Assembly (NCBI GenBank): GCA_017557625.1
Contig: JAFYYG010000050.1
Span: 62,001 to 126,000 of the forward strand
Direction: 5' to 3'
Length of the DNA stretch: 64,000 nt
Source: Muribaculaceae bacterium
Lineage (GTDB): Bacteria > Bacteroidota > Bacteroidia > Bacteroidales > Muribaculaceae
Shown here piece by piece: positions 24,507 through 31,995 of the stretch. How positions within the stretch are numbered: position 1 is the first letter of the stretch; every line of letters starts with the position of its first letter. Under the pieces are notes generated by a model, which did not search any database, was not told the DNA's origin, and was given only the letters and a program-made list of their open reading frames with translations. A program made the translations under genes and the position numbers.

Positions 24507-24514
24507 TATTTTTG
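24507..24514 (+). promoter_or_regulatory. Bacteroidota -7 promoter box
   Basis: TATTTTTG, 39 bases before the lipoprotein ATG. Confidence 0.65.
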
Positions 24515-24553
24515 CAAGTTGAATTATACTGAGACTCAAATTCAGCTTGTAAT

Positions 24554-25591
24554 ATGAACAAATTTTTCCATATCTGCGCGCTCTTCGTTGCTGTCATGGC
24601 TTTTAGCTCATGCAGCAACAAGGACAAGGGCATCTATCCTTTTAAGGAAGAGGCTAAGTTCTTGGTGGTGAAGTTGCAGGGCAGTGACAAGTGGAGCATT
24701 GTCAATATCAGCAATGGCGACATCGTAGCGAGGAACGCCATTAGCGGTGAACCCTCGGCGGTGCATGAGGATTTGTTCTACGTAAATGACACCACGACTG
24801 GCCTTTACAATTATTACAATGTGCAGAATTGCTTGAAACCCATAAACAGCAAGCCCTACTGCTCGGCAACAAACTTCAACGGTGGATATGCCGTAGCTTG
24901 CTTGCCTGGTGACAACCTGCAGGTCATTGACAAGAACTGCGAGACGGTGAAGAAGCTGCCGTCAAGTATCATTTCGGTGTCACTCTTCTTTAACGAACGT
25001 GCAATAGTCAAGAACGACAAAGACCTTTTTGGGTTCATCGACACTAAGGGTGACATGGTGATAAGTCCTCGCTTTGGCCTCGCCAATCACTTCGTCTTTG
25101 ACGATGCGGCACTGGTGTCAGAGGCCTCGAGCCTGATGGCCATCGACAAAAATGGCGACAAGCTTTTTAGCTTCAACAGCGATAAATACATTCCTATAGG
25201 ACGCTTTTTTGTCAACGGCACGCTCAAGGTGATGACCGCAAAAGATAATTCAATCGTCTATCTCGACAAGAAAGGGAAAGAGACTGCCGACACCCTGGAG
25301 ATTCCAAAGAAAATTAGAGAAATCAACTATCGCGAAGTGAAACATGTGGGGAAAGACCGCTATATGGTTATTAAAGGTGACCGCATGGGACTCGTCGATG
25401 ATGACAACAAGACGCTCATAAGCATTGAGTATGACGCAATCACAAATCTTACCCCCAACCGTTTTGTCGTGGCTGAGGGCGGGGTGATGATGATTGTTGA
25501 CGAGAAAGGCAAGCAAGTGGGCGATGCCAGGTTTGTTGACTTCAAAAACTGTAACAGAATTGACGAAGGCGACATAGCTAGGAAAAAATAA
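24554..25591 (+). CDS. WG-repeat lipoprotein
   Basis: This 345-residue envelope lipoprotein has a lipobox at about residues 17-20 (AFSSC), so Cys20 is probably lipidated. The mature part is made of WG/KWG-type repeats of about 50 residues: DLFGFIDTKGDMVISPRFG, then a degenerate copy at SLMAIDKNGDKLFSF, and DRMGLVDDDNKTLISIEYD with MMIVDEKGKQVG. These repeats form beta-propeller-like or solenoid structures of unknown ligand in many Bacteroidota. No catalytic residues are suggested. It is followed 41 bases later by a small membrane protein gene in the same direction, possibly one transcript. No terminator is visible between them. Confidence 0.85.
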   Translation: MNKFFHICALFVAVMAFSSCSNKDKGIYPFKEEAKFLVVKLQGSDKWSIVNISNGDIVARNAISGEPSAVHEDLFYVNDTTTGLYNYYNVQNCLKPINSKPYCSATNFNGGYAVACLPGDNLQVIDKNCETVKKLPSSIISVSLFFNERAIVKNDKDLFGFIDTKGDMVISPRFGLANHFVFDDAALVSEASSLMAIDKNGDKLFSFNSDKYIPIGRFFVNGTLKVMTAKDNSIVYLDKKGKETADTLEIPKKIREINYREVKHVGKDRYMVIKGDRMGLVDDDNKTLISIEYDAITNLTPNRFVVAEGGVMMIVDEKGKQVGDARFVDFKNCNRIDEGDIARKK

Positions 25592-25632
25592 ACTACAGGA
25601 TTTTTGACATTTCAGATTATAATTCATAACAG

Positions 25633-26004
25633 ATGTCTTGCACGAGAATGATATTAGCGGTTGTGTTCCCGCCCTTAGCAGTAATTGACAAGGGATGCGG
25701 CACATATTTAATCGCTTTTGTCCTCATGTGCTTAGGGTGGATTCCAGGAATAATTTTCGCTTTTGCCGTTCTCTGGCTCGAGCAACGCAAGCAGGGCGGC
25801 AAGTCCAGTCGCCAAGTGGGCAAGTTGCAGAGCAAGGATTCGGGAAGCAATGACAATGATAGAAATGCAGGCCGCAATGCTTCGCAGCAGTCACCCTATA
25901 ACCGCAAGCGCAGGATGAACAATCTGCATCATGAAGGGACAAGGCGTGACTTGCCAGTAGACAATGACAGCGCCAACAGGTCACAAGGTTGGCAAGGATG
26001 GTGA
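25633..26004 (+). CDS. YqaE/Pmp3 family membrane protein with long basic tail
   Basis: This 123-residue membrane protein's first 55 residues are a Pmp3/YqaE domain: two hydrophobic segments (ILAVVFPPLAVID and YLIAFVLMCLGWIPGIIFAFAV) separated by a short turn with the conserved Pro-Pro and Gly pattern. In yeast, Pmp3 influences membrane potential; bacterial YqaE proteins are often stress-induced. The remaining 65 residues are an unusual hydrophilic tail rich in Lys, Arg, Asn, Ser and Gln, longer than in typical YqaE proteins of about 55 residues. Its stop overlaps the start of the Fur-type gene, so the two are probably co-translated. Confidence 0.85.
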   Translation: MSCTRMILAVVFPPLAVIDKGCGTYLIAFVLMCLGWIPGIIFAFAVLWLEQRKQGGKSSRQVGKLQSKDSGSNDNDRNAGRNASQQSPYNRKRRMNNLHHEGTRRDLPVDNDSANRSQGWQGW

Positions 26005-26453
26005 CAATGCACAGGGAGCAACATATCATAGATCTGCTTGAGCAGCGTGGCATCAAGCCCACGGCCATGCGCATCCTCGTCCTCAAGGCGATGACCGCCT
26101 GCGACGACGCCTTCTCGCTGCAAAGCCTGGAGGACAGGCTCGACACTGTGGACAAGTCCACCATCTACCGCTGCATCACCCTGTTTCTTACCAACCACCT
26201 CATCCATGCCATCGACGACGGCACCGGCTCGTTGAAGTATGCTGTGTGTCATGCTGGTTGCCACTGTGGTGAGGAGGGCGCGCACCTCGACGACATGCAT
26301 GCCCATTTCTATTGCGAGCGTTGCCAGCGCACCTTCTGCCTGAGCCGCATTGCCGCACCTGTGGTAGCGTTGCCCGGAAATTTCAAGGTTCACAGCATCA
26401 ACTATGTGCTCAAAGGATTGTGCCCCCAATGCGGTGAGCACCTCAATGACTGA
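25998..26453 (+). CDS. Fur family transcriptional regulator
   Basis: This 151-residue metal-dependent repressor of the Fur superfamily could be Fur, Zur or PerR-like. The winged-helix DNA-binding domain covers about residues 5-80 (RGIKPTAMRILVLKAM, then VDKSTIYRCITLFLTNHLI). The dimerisation and metal part has HFYCERCQRTFCL, giving one CxxC pair, and a terminal CPQCGEH giving the second, as for a structural zinc site. Other metal ligands are likely among the His residues around HLDDMHAHFYC. ATG at 25998 overlaps the upstream gene by 7 bases; ATG at 26007 is equally possible. Cotranscription with a membrane-stress protein hints at metal or envelope stress. Confidence 0.9.
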   Translation: MVTMHREQHIIDLLEQRGIKPTAMRILVLKAMTACDDAFSLQSLEDRLDTVDKSTIYRCITLFLTNHLIHAIDDGTGSLKYAVCHAGCHCGEEGAHLDDMHAHFYCERCQRTFCLSRIAAPVVALPGNFKVHSINYVLKGLCPQCGEHLND

Positions 26454-26657
26454 CAGTTCACAGAATGATTCGTTGAAACTTCTATGGTTTTTGCGCTTTT
26501 GTCTATAAAAAAACACTACTCACCCATTTTGGGTAGGTGGCCACAAAAAATCAATTAAACTTTAGTTTAATTATTTTGTCAAAAAAACAGATTGTCGGTC
26601 TTTGAGTGACTGATGAATACAATAAAAATATTACAAAGACAAAAAATATCAGCGATT

Positions 26658-28133
26658 ATGAAAAGCAAATTATTTAACACATTATCGAGCGTGGCGCTTA
26701 CGGTGGCAGTCTTAGCCTTGTCGGCGCCGGCATTAGCACAGGGTAGAAGACCTGGCGGTCATGGCTCTGGAGGTGGCAACGACCGGCCAAAACCGTCAAT
26801 GCAGCAGGCACCATCTAGCGGTCGCTCCGACCGCAGCGCGGCAACGCCACAATCACGGCCCAGCGGCAACAGTAGCCACAGTTCCCAAGGTGTGAATTCT
26901 AACAATCGACCATCTTACTCAGCACCTAGCGGCGATAACAATCGTCCGCGCGGCGGAGGCAACCACGGAGGAGGCAATAATGGCGGTGGAAGAAACAACG
27001 GCGACAACAAAGGTTATAACAACCAGCGTCCCAACGCCAATCCTGGTCGTCCTGAGAACAGGGATTACAACGACAACAACCGCATCTATCAGCCTGGTCA
27101 ACAGACCAACAAAGGCAACAACGGCATTCAAAGACCAGATGGCGGCAACAATCGTCCTGGAGGTGGACAAGGCGGCAACGTGAATCCTGGTGGCGGTAAC
27201 AATCGTCCCGGCGGTGAACAAGGCGGCAACGTGAATCCCGGTGGCGGCAATAGTCGTCCTGGCGGTGGACACGGTGGACACGGTGGAAACAATGGCGGCT
27301 ACAACCGTCCCGACAATAACCGTCCTGGCGGTGGCCACGGTGGAAACAATGGCGGTGGCTACAACCGTCCCGACAACAACCGTCCTGGCGGCGGACACGG
27401 TGGAAACAATGGCGGTGGCTACAACCGTCCCGACAACAACCGTCCTGGTGGCGGACACGCAGGTCCTGGCAACGGTGGCGGTCCAGGCTACAACCGTCCT
27501 GGCGGGCCGCACCACGGCGGCATAAATCACGGCGGCCCACGTCCCGACTATAACCGCTATCGCTGGCATAGCAGCGTTCGTCCACGCGGACCACGCGACC
27601 GCTGGTACGATTACTATCGCTACAACCGCTGGAGCTGGCATGCACCTATCGCTCCCCCTTATCGTCAGTGGCGTCCACGCATCGTGTGGTACTATCGCCC
27701 CGTTATTCCCGTAGGTTATCGTTACTATGCCTCGGCACCCATCATCTCGGGAGTTTTGGGATTGGAGTTCGGCACCTATCTTGACGCATCGCTCAACTAC
27801 CTCTATTACAATGGCTATGACATCGACGGCTATCAGGACAACGTGGTGTATCTGCGCGACGTGAACATGATGGGATACAGCTGGCCCGATGTGATGCTCC
27901 AGTATGATAACAGCGGCGGAATGTGCTATGCGGAGTTTGTCACCTCAACATCCTATCAAGACGACTACCGCTTCCGCAGCATTTACAACTCGCTTTGCAA
28001 CACATTCGGCACTCCTATAAACAGCGGCAACGGATTCTTCTCATGGTACGGCCGCGACGGTAGCGGATTTGTCAACCTCAACACAGTGTATGACAACGGA
28101 CGTTACTTCACAGTGCTGACATTCGGAGCATAA
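26658..28133 (+). CDS. Secreted Gly/Asn-rich repeat protein
   Basis: This exported protein of about 491 residues starts at the ATG at 26658, where a good signal peptide begins (MKSKLFNTLSS through ALAQG); an upstream ATG at 26613 would place charged residues before it. Residues 30-310 are low complexity, rich in Gly, Asn, Arg, Pro and His. They include tandem copies of about 20 residues around the words NRPGGGHGGNNGGGYNRPD encoded at about 27280-27450. The last 180 residues are a folded domain with many Tyr and Trp (YRWHSSVRPRGPRDRWYDY and later GVLGLEFGTYLDASLNYLYY). Such proteins are often envelope structural or nucleic-acid-binding-like, but no function is known. The DNA repeats make copy-number change likely. 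Confidence 0.78.
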   Translation: MKSKLFNTLSSVALTVAVLALSAPALAQGRRPGGHGSGGGNDRPKPSMQQAPSSGRSDRSAATPQSRPSGNSSHSSQGVNSNNRPSYSAPSGDNNRPRGGGNHGGGNNGGGRNNGDNKGYNNQRPNANPGRPENRDYNDNNRIYQPGQQTNKGNNGIQRPDGGNNRPGGGQGGNVNPGGGNNRPGGEQGGNVNPGGGNSRPGGGHGGHGGNNGGYNRPDNNRPGGGHGGNNGGGYNRPDNNRPGGGHGGNNGGGYNRPDNNRPGGGHAGPGNGGGPGYNRPGGPHHGGINHGGPRPDYNRYRWHSSVRPRGPRDRWYDYYRYNRWSWHAPIAPPYRQWRPRIVWYYRPVIPVGYRYYASAPIISGVLGLEFGTYLDASLNYLYYNGYDIDGYQDNVVYLRDVNMMGYSWPDVMLQYDNSGGMCYAEFVTSTSYQDDYRFRSIYNSLCNTFGTPINSGNGFFSWYGRDGSGFVNLNTVYDNGRYFTVLTFGA

Positions 28134-28139
28134 CTGATA

Positions 28140-28318
28140 GAAGGTGTGTCTAAATGAATTTTAGCTGCTCCTCTAAGATAGAGGAGCTGTCACGAAGTGA
28201 CTGAGGGGTATAATCAACTCATTTAATTCCAATTACTTATCTTTTTTATACTCCCCCTTGCCCCATCTGTCTTAGAGGGGCAACTGACACAGAAGAAGCA
28301 TTTTGACACACCCTCTTC
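28140..28318. repeat. Dispersed palindromic intergenic element
   Basis: The outer ends are inverted repeats (GAAGGTGTGTCTAAATG at 28140-28156 and CATTTTGACACACCCTCTTC at 28299-28318). Inside is a 9-bp hairpin GCTCCTCTA/TAGAGGAGC, then GTCACGAAGTGAC, with a partial mirror on the right (CCCATCTGTCTTAGAGGGG). The end word gagggtgtgtcaaaa recurs at 61687-61701. Confidence 0.7.
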
Positions 28319-28342
28319 TTGAAACTTAAAACTTTTGCCCTG

Positions 28343-28648
28343 ATGATAATTTGCAACACCACATATCACGTGGAGTGCTCGGTGAGCGGCGAGTTCATAG
28401 ACTGGATGAGACAGGTGCTGTTGCCGCAAGTCACCAACCATAAACTTGTGAGTCAACCAAGACTGATGCGGCTCATTGGCCACAACGGGGGTGGGGTGTG
28501 CTTTGCTCTGCAGGTGCAAGCTTCTTCTCTAAAGCACTTGCAGCAATGGAATCTCGCCGAGGGCAAACGCCTCCACAAAGCAATGACCGAGAAGTTTGGC
28601 GACAAAGTGGCAGGATTCACCACTCTGATGGAGGTGATCGAGATTTAA
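28343..28648 (+). CDS. DUF4286 family protein
   Basis: This small 101-residue protein of the DUF4286 family is found in most Bacteroidota. It starts at the ATG at 28343, giving the family opening [14 protein letters not shown]; an in-frame upstream start would add eight residues not seen in the family. The fold resembles a dimeric alpha/beta ferredoxin-like domain, but no reaction is known. Family features present are [13 protein letters not shown], the central [12 protein letters not shown] strand, and [16 protein letters not shown] at the end. It lies just upstream of ruvC, 26 bases apart, a gene order often kept in this group, so a shared transcript is likely. Confidence 0.88.
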   Translation: MIICNTTYHVECSVSGEFIDWMRQVLLPQVTNHKLVSQPRLMRLIGHNGGGVCFALQVQASSLKHLQQWNLAEGKRLHKAMTEKFGDKVAGFTTLMEVIEI

Positions 28649-28674
28649 GTGAAAGTCCCCATTCACCGAAAAAT

Positions 28675-29268
28675 ATGGCAAAAGACGGATTTGACAAAAT
28701 AGTAATAGGCATCGACCCAGGCACTAATGTCATGGGATATGGTCTTTTGGGTGTGAAAGATGGCAAACCTTCGCTAATTGCCATGGGGGTGCTGCAACTC
28801 AACAAGATGGATGACCATTACATGAGGTTGCGGCGCATTTACGAAAGAGTACTTAGCCTTGTTGATGAGTTCCTGCCCGACGAGATGGCGATAGAGGCTC
28901 CATTCTATGGTAAGAACGTTCAATCGATGCTCAAATTAGGTCGGGCGCAAGGTGTGGCAATGGCGGCGGCGCTTGGACGACAAGTGCCAATAGCAGAGTA
29001 TGAGCCCCGTAAAATTAAGATGGCAATCACAGGAAACGGTGCCGCAAGCAAAGAGCAGGTGGCTATGATGCTTCAACGACAACTGGAAATCGACCCCAAC
29101 AGTATGCCTGACCTACTTGACGCCACCGACGCGCTCGCGGCGGCCCTCTGTCACTATCATGAGAGCAAAAAACCTTTTCCCTCCACCAACTCCAAATCTT
29201 GGAAAGATTTCATCAAAAAACACCCCGAAAGGATCGTGAGGCGACAGACTGGTGAGATAGAAAACTAG
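28675..29268 (+). CDS. ruvC: Holliday junction resolvase RuvC
   Basis: RuvC is an endonuclease that cuts Holliday junctions symmetrically during recombination, working with RuvAB. The start at 28675 gives a 197-residue protein; the longer open frame upstream has no family similarity. Catalytic acidic residues lie in [15 protein letters not shown] (first Asp), in [14 protein letters not shown] (Glu) and in [17 protein letters not shown] (Asp pair). The Lys/Arg-rich centre ([12 protein letters not shown]) contacts DNA. The C-terminal extension of about 25 residues is basic. It follows a DUF4286 gene, probably in one operon. Confidence 0.96.
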   Translation: MAKDGFDKIVIGIDPGTNVMGYGLLGVKDGKPSLIAMGVLQLNKMDDHYMRLRRIYERVLSLVDEFLPDEMAIEAPFYGKNVQSMLKLGRAQGVAMAAALGRQVPIAEYEPRKIKMAITGNGAASKEQVAMMLQRQLEIDPNSMPDLLDATDALAAALCHYHESKKPFPSTNSKSWKDFIKKHPERIVRRQTGEIEN

Positions 29269-29285
29269 CGAAGTGGCAAGCTGGT

Positions 29286-29813
29286 TTATATCTCACTATA
29301 ATGAAATGTTATCAGGTCAATTATTTTTCTTGCCGCATCACTTTTGTTCTCGCATTCATGTAATTTGGCCTCAGTGTTTGTCAATTGGCAGAAGATTAGC
29401 GGATACCAGCATGGTGTGTGCAGGTGACTTTCTGTCTCTTCATCGTCGTTGTGCTTCACATAAAATAAATGAATGTATTTCTTGAGTGAGTTGGCATACA
29501 TGATTTCGGCGATTGTGCCAGGGCATGACGCTTCATCAAGAACAAAAATGGCATCGGTGCATTTCTCTATCATCTGCTTCTCACACATAATGATGTCTTC
29601 GGCCCTCATGCTCTCGGCCTCAAAGTAAAATGGACCAATGTAGAGAACGTTGTCATTGATAAGAACACCATCCATGTCTTTCGGTTTGAGCAAGGTCTCT
29701 ATGCTGCCAAGAATCTGCGCCCTATAGTCCTCAGCAGCTGCAATATCAAAATCGTCATCACGATAGTCAAATCCAAAAGCGCCTCCGAAAAATAGTTTAT
29801 ACTGTGCGTCCAT
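29286..29813 (-). CDS. Nucleoside 2-deoxyribosyltransferase-like protein
   Basis: This 175-residue cytoplasmic protein has the look of the nucleoside 2-deoxyribosyltransferase-like fold. It opens with LFFGGAFGFDYRDD and has ADIFV-type core strands: KCTDAIFVLDEASCPGTIAEIMYA around residues 84-106 contains the pattern in which the catalytic Glu (here E103) normally follows PGT. Related folds remove or exchange nucleobases or act as NAD-cleaving effectors. The C-terminal 50 residues have no recognised motif. It has its own minus-strand promoter and is convergent with ruvC, only 17 bases apart. The assignment rests on motif resemblance only. Confidence 0.65.
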   Translation of the reverse strand: MDAQYKLFFGGAFGFDYRDDDFDIAAAEDYRAQILGSIETLLKPKDMDGVLINDNVLYIGPFYFEAESMRAEDIIMCEKQMIEKCTDAIFVLDEASCPGTIAEIMYANSLKKYIHLFYVKHNDDEETESHLHTPCWYPLIFCQLTNTEAKLHECENKSDAARKIIDLITFHYSEI

Positions 29814-29848
29814 AAAGGTTATATTTGGTAATCATTAGTTTTCTGCCA

Positions 29849-29856
29849 CAAAGTTA
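29849..29856 (-). promoter_or_regulatory. Bacteroidota -7 promoter box (minus strand)
   Basis: Minus-strand TAACTTTG, 36 bases before the start at 29813. Confidence 0.65.
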
Positions 29857-29954
29857 ATGAATATTTCTAAAAACTCAAAACTTAGAGTTCAGTTCCTTTG
29901 TCAATTAGGTGCAGCTAATTCTGAATTGCGCATTAAACCTTGAGTTATAGGCAC

Positions 29955-30060
29955 AAAAAAAGGGTAAGAAGACTACATCGCGCCGCTACAACCTGTTACC
30001 CTTGCTTCGGTCAAGACCTGGGGGATTGGCAGGGAGCTGGCCGTGTAGGACTTACCCGGG
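29955..30060 (-). ncRNA. ffs: Signal recognition particle RNA, small bacterial type
   Basis: This is the RNA scaffold of the signal recognition particle, which binds Ffh and directs membrane proteins to the translocon. On the minus strand the ends pair (GGGTAAG with CTTACCC, and CCTACA with TGTAG). The apical domain reads CCAGGTC, TTGACCGAAGCAAGG and GTAACAGG, the Ffh-binding asymmetric loop and hairpin of the SRP helix 8 in Bacteroidota form. Transcription starts just after the promoter box at 30063-30070, and the RNA ends in a run of seven T at 29955-29961, so the closing stem doubles as terminator. Ends are accurate to a few bases. Confidence 0.92.
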
Positions 30061-30062
30061 TG

Positions 30063-30093
30063 CAAAGGTACAACTTTTTTTGTTACTGACAAA
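30063..30093 (-). promoter_or_regulatory. Promoter of the SRP RNA gene
   Basis: On the minus strand TTTG (30093-30090), 19 bases, then TACCTTTG (30070-30063): a complete Bacteroidota -33/-7 promoter. Confidence 0.85.
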
Positions 30094-30218
30094 TTTTTAT
30101 AAGAAATCTTTTTGAAAAGGTCTGAAATTTGGCTGAAATTTGGCTGCTGTAATCTGATGATAAAAAGGAAAATCAGGGATATTTATATTGAAATGAATTA
30201 CATTTGGAAAAAAAACCG

Positions 30219-30226
30219 TAACTTTG
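30219..30226 (+). promoter_or_regulatory. Bacteroidota -7 promoter box, almost at the start codon
   Basis: TAACTTTG ends 7 bases before the ATG at 30234. The message would have almost no leader. Confidence 0.65.
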
Positions 30227-30233
30227 CAAAGTT

Positions 30234-31208
30234 ATGAATTTTAAGGCAGCATACAATCGTTTCAAGCAATGGCAGCTCGACCCCTTTAGATATAAGGTCA
30301 ACAGTCATGATATGCATCATTGCAACAATTGTGGTAACGATTTCAAAGGAAATTACTGTCCCATATGTTCACAGAAGGAGAACGTGGGCCGTATCACATG
30401 GAAGAGCGTGGCTCTGAGCATAGTCGAGATATGGGGCTTGCATAACCGTTCATTGTCATACTCGTTGGTTCAGCTTTTTCTTCGCCCAGGCTATTTCATC
30501 AGTGACTATATCAGCGGCAAGCGGCAGGTAAGTTTTCCGCCCGTTAAGATGCTGGCTATTATCTCGCTGTTTGGTATTGTTGTTGATCGTTTGACAGGCG
30601 CTGACGACATTATCGGTGTGTTCAATTACGATTTTGATTTTCAGGGAGATAAGATGGCCTTTCTTGACAATGCATTTGAGTGGATGAATGCCCATCCCGA
30701 TTTGATGTCTATGATTATGCTGTCCTACCTGATTATCCCCATCTACTTCATTTTCCGTTTTGCGCCGCGTAACACGCGCCACACACTGCCCCAGGGGTTT
30801 TTCATCCAAGTGTTCTGTTCAATAATGTTTCTTATATTGAATATGTTATATGATATCACTTCAATGGGGGGCATCGTGTTTGCTTGTGGGTTGCTGCTGC
30901 TCTATTTCACTTACAAGCAACTTTTTGGTTACGACGTTTTGGGAACGCTGTGGCGTTTGGTTGCTACTGTGATATCTGGCATTCTGTTGGCTTCAATCAT
31001 GTTATGGCTTGACTTTTCTATTCATCTGTTTATTGTCGGACAAACTGACACTGCAGCTGGATTTATCATCTTTGAGATTATTTCAATCATTGCGTTTGTT
31101 CTCATCTTGTGGGTCAGCTACCGAATTGGCAAGCCTCGCACCACAAAACGTGAACCTGAAGCCACAGAAACTGAATCAGTGGAAACCGCGCAAACGAAAG
31201 AAGAATAA
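30234..31208 (+). CDS. DUF3667 family membrane protein
   Basis: This 324-residue inner-membrane protein of the DUF3667 family is common in Bacteroidota. A zinc-ribbon sits at about residues 29-48 (HHCNNCGNDFKGNYCPIC), followed by RITWKSVALSIVEIWGLHNR and FLRPGYFISDYISGKRQV, the family signature. At least five hydrophobic segments follow (LAIISLFGIVV, MIMLSYLIIPIYFIF, VFCSIMFLILNMLY, IVFACGLLLLYFTY, VISGILLASIMLW, FEIISIIAFVLILWV). The tail of about 25 residues is rich in Glu and Thr. The first 26 residues read like other family members, which supports the ATG at 30234 despite the nearby promoter. No function is known. Confidence 0.9.
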   Translation: MNFKAAYNRFKQWQLDPFRYKVNSHDMHHCNNCGNDFKGNYCPICSQKENVGRITWKSVALSIVEIWGLHNRSLSYSLVQLFLRPGYFISDYISGKRQVSFPPVKMLAIISLFGIVVDRLTGADDIIGVFNYDFDFQGDKMAFLDNAFEWMNAHPDLMSMIMLSYLIIPIYFIFRFAPRNTRHTLPQGFFIQVFCSIMFLILNMLYDITSMGGIVFACGLLLLYFTYKQLFGYDVLGTLWRLVATVISGILLASIMLWLDFSIHLFIVGQTDTAAGFIIFEIISIIAFVLILWVSYRIGKPRTTKREPEATETESVETAQTKEE

Positions 31209-31217
31209 TCAGTCCTT

Positions 31218-31985
31218 TTACACGATTTCAATCATCTCGTTGAGGGAGAAACCTTCTTCTCCGCCGTGGGTGAGGTAGCCCATCTGGTTGGTGAGGAGGG
31301 TGGTGTCGCCCACGCGGGTGCCGCGCTTGGCGTTCCAATGGGTGTGGCCGAAGATCCAGTAGTCAATGCCACTTTGCTCAATGAACTTCTCAAGGTCTAC
31401 GACAAATGCCGACGAAAGGCCGTTGTCGTCATATCGTGGGTCCTCGGCGATAATAGGGCAGTGGTGGGTGACTACCACCTTGTGCTGTGCAGTTGACTTG
31501 CTTAGAGTGTCTTTGAGCCAGGTGAAGCACTTGTCGTGGGCGCGGGCATAATCGGTGGCGAGCAGGATGTGGTCACCAAAGGCGATGCGGTGGCAGTCGT
31601 TCATGCCCATCTGCACAATAGCAAGCGCATCGTCGCTGATGCGGCTCCACAGAGTGGTGAAAAACAGTTCGGTATCGCCTAAAGTGATGCTGCGGTTGTT
31701 GACGTAGGTGACGTTGCGGCGCAGCGGATAGGTGAAATTGTTGAGCGTGGCGAGCACATCCACTCGGTTGTAATACTCATGGTTGCCAGGCACGATAAAC
31801 GTGTGAGCATAATGGTCGCTGCACCAGTCCCAGAATGGGTGCTCGCTCAGCTGTTTCTCACCAAAGAGCAGAATGTCGCCTGCCAGCACAAGGATATCGC
31901 CCACCACCTCAAGGGGATGCTCCTTGAGGTAGCGGGTGTTTTCCTTGAATTCCAGATGCAAGTCACTGGCATATTGGATTTTCAT
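31218..31985 (-). CDS. Calcineurin-like metallophosphoesterase
   Basis: This 255-residue cytoplasmic metallophosphoesterase has all five family motifs in order: YASDLHLEF (Asp, His), LVLAGDILLFG (Asp), PGNHEYYN (Asn, His), VVVTHHCP (His) and FGHTHWN (His pair), giving a two-metal active site. The substrate may be a phosphodiester, a nucleotide or a phosphoprotein; the family is too broad to say. It is last in a minus-strand run with the 699-residue secreted protein upstream (10-base gap), but a functional link is not evident. Confidence 0.9.
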   Translation of the reverse strand: MKIQYASDLHLEFKENTRYLKEHPLEVVGDILVLAGDILLFGEKQLSEHPFWDWCSDHYAHTFIVPGNHEYYNRVDVLATLNNFTYPLRRNVTYVNNRSITLGDTELFFTTLWSRISDDALAIVQMGMNDCHRIAFGDHILLATDYARAHDKCFTWLKDTLSKSTAQHKVVVTHHCPIIAEDPRYDDNGLSSAFVVDLEKFIEQSGIDYWIFGHTHWNAKRGTRVGDTTLLTNQMGYLTHGGEEGFSLNEMIEIV

Positions 31986-31995
31986 CGTGCTAATC

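Noticed and set aside
26919-27645. Two open frames of about 240 codons on the minus strand opposite the Gly/Asn-rich protein gene
   Set aside because: They are Val/Ala- and Cys/Arg-rich low-complexity translations of the repeat on the other strand, without signal or domain, so they are shadows of the repeated codons.
29955-30060. Plus-strand reading of this RNA as a riboswitch or leader
   Set aside because: The promoter, SRP loop sequence and T run all fit the minus strand, so it is SRP RNA.
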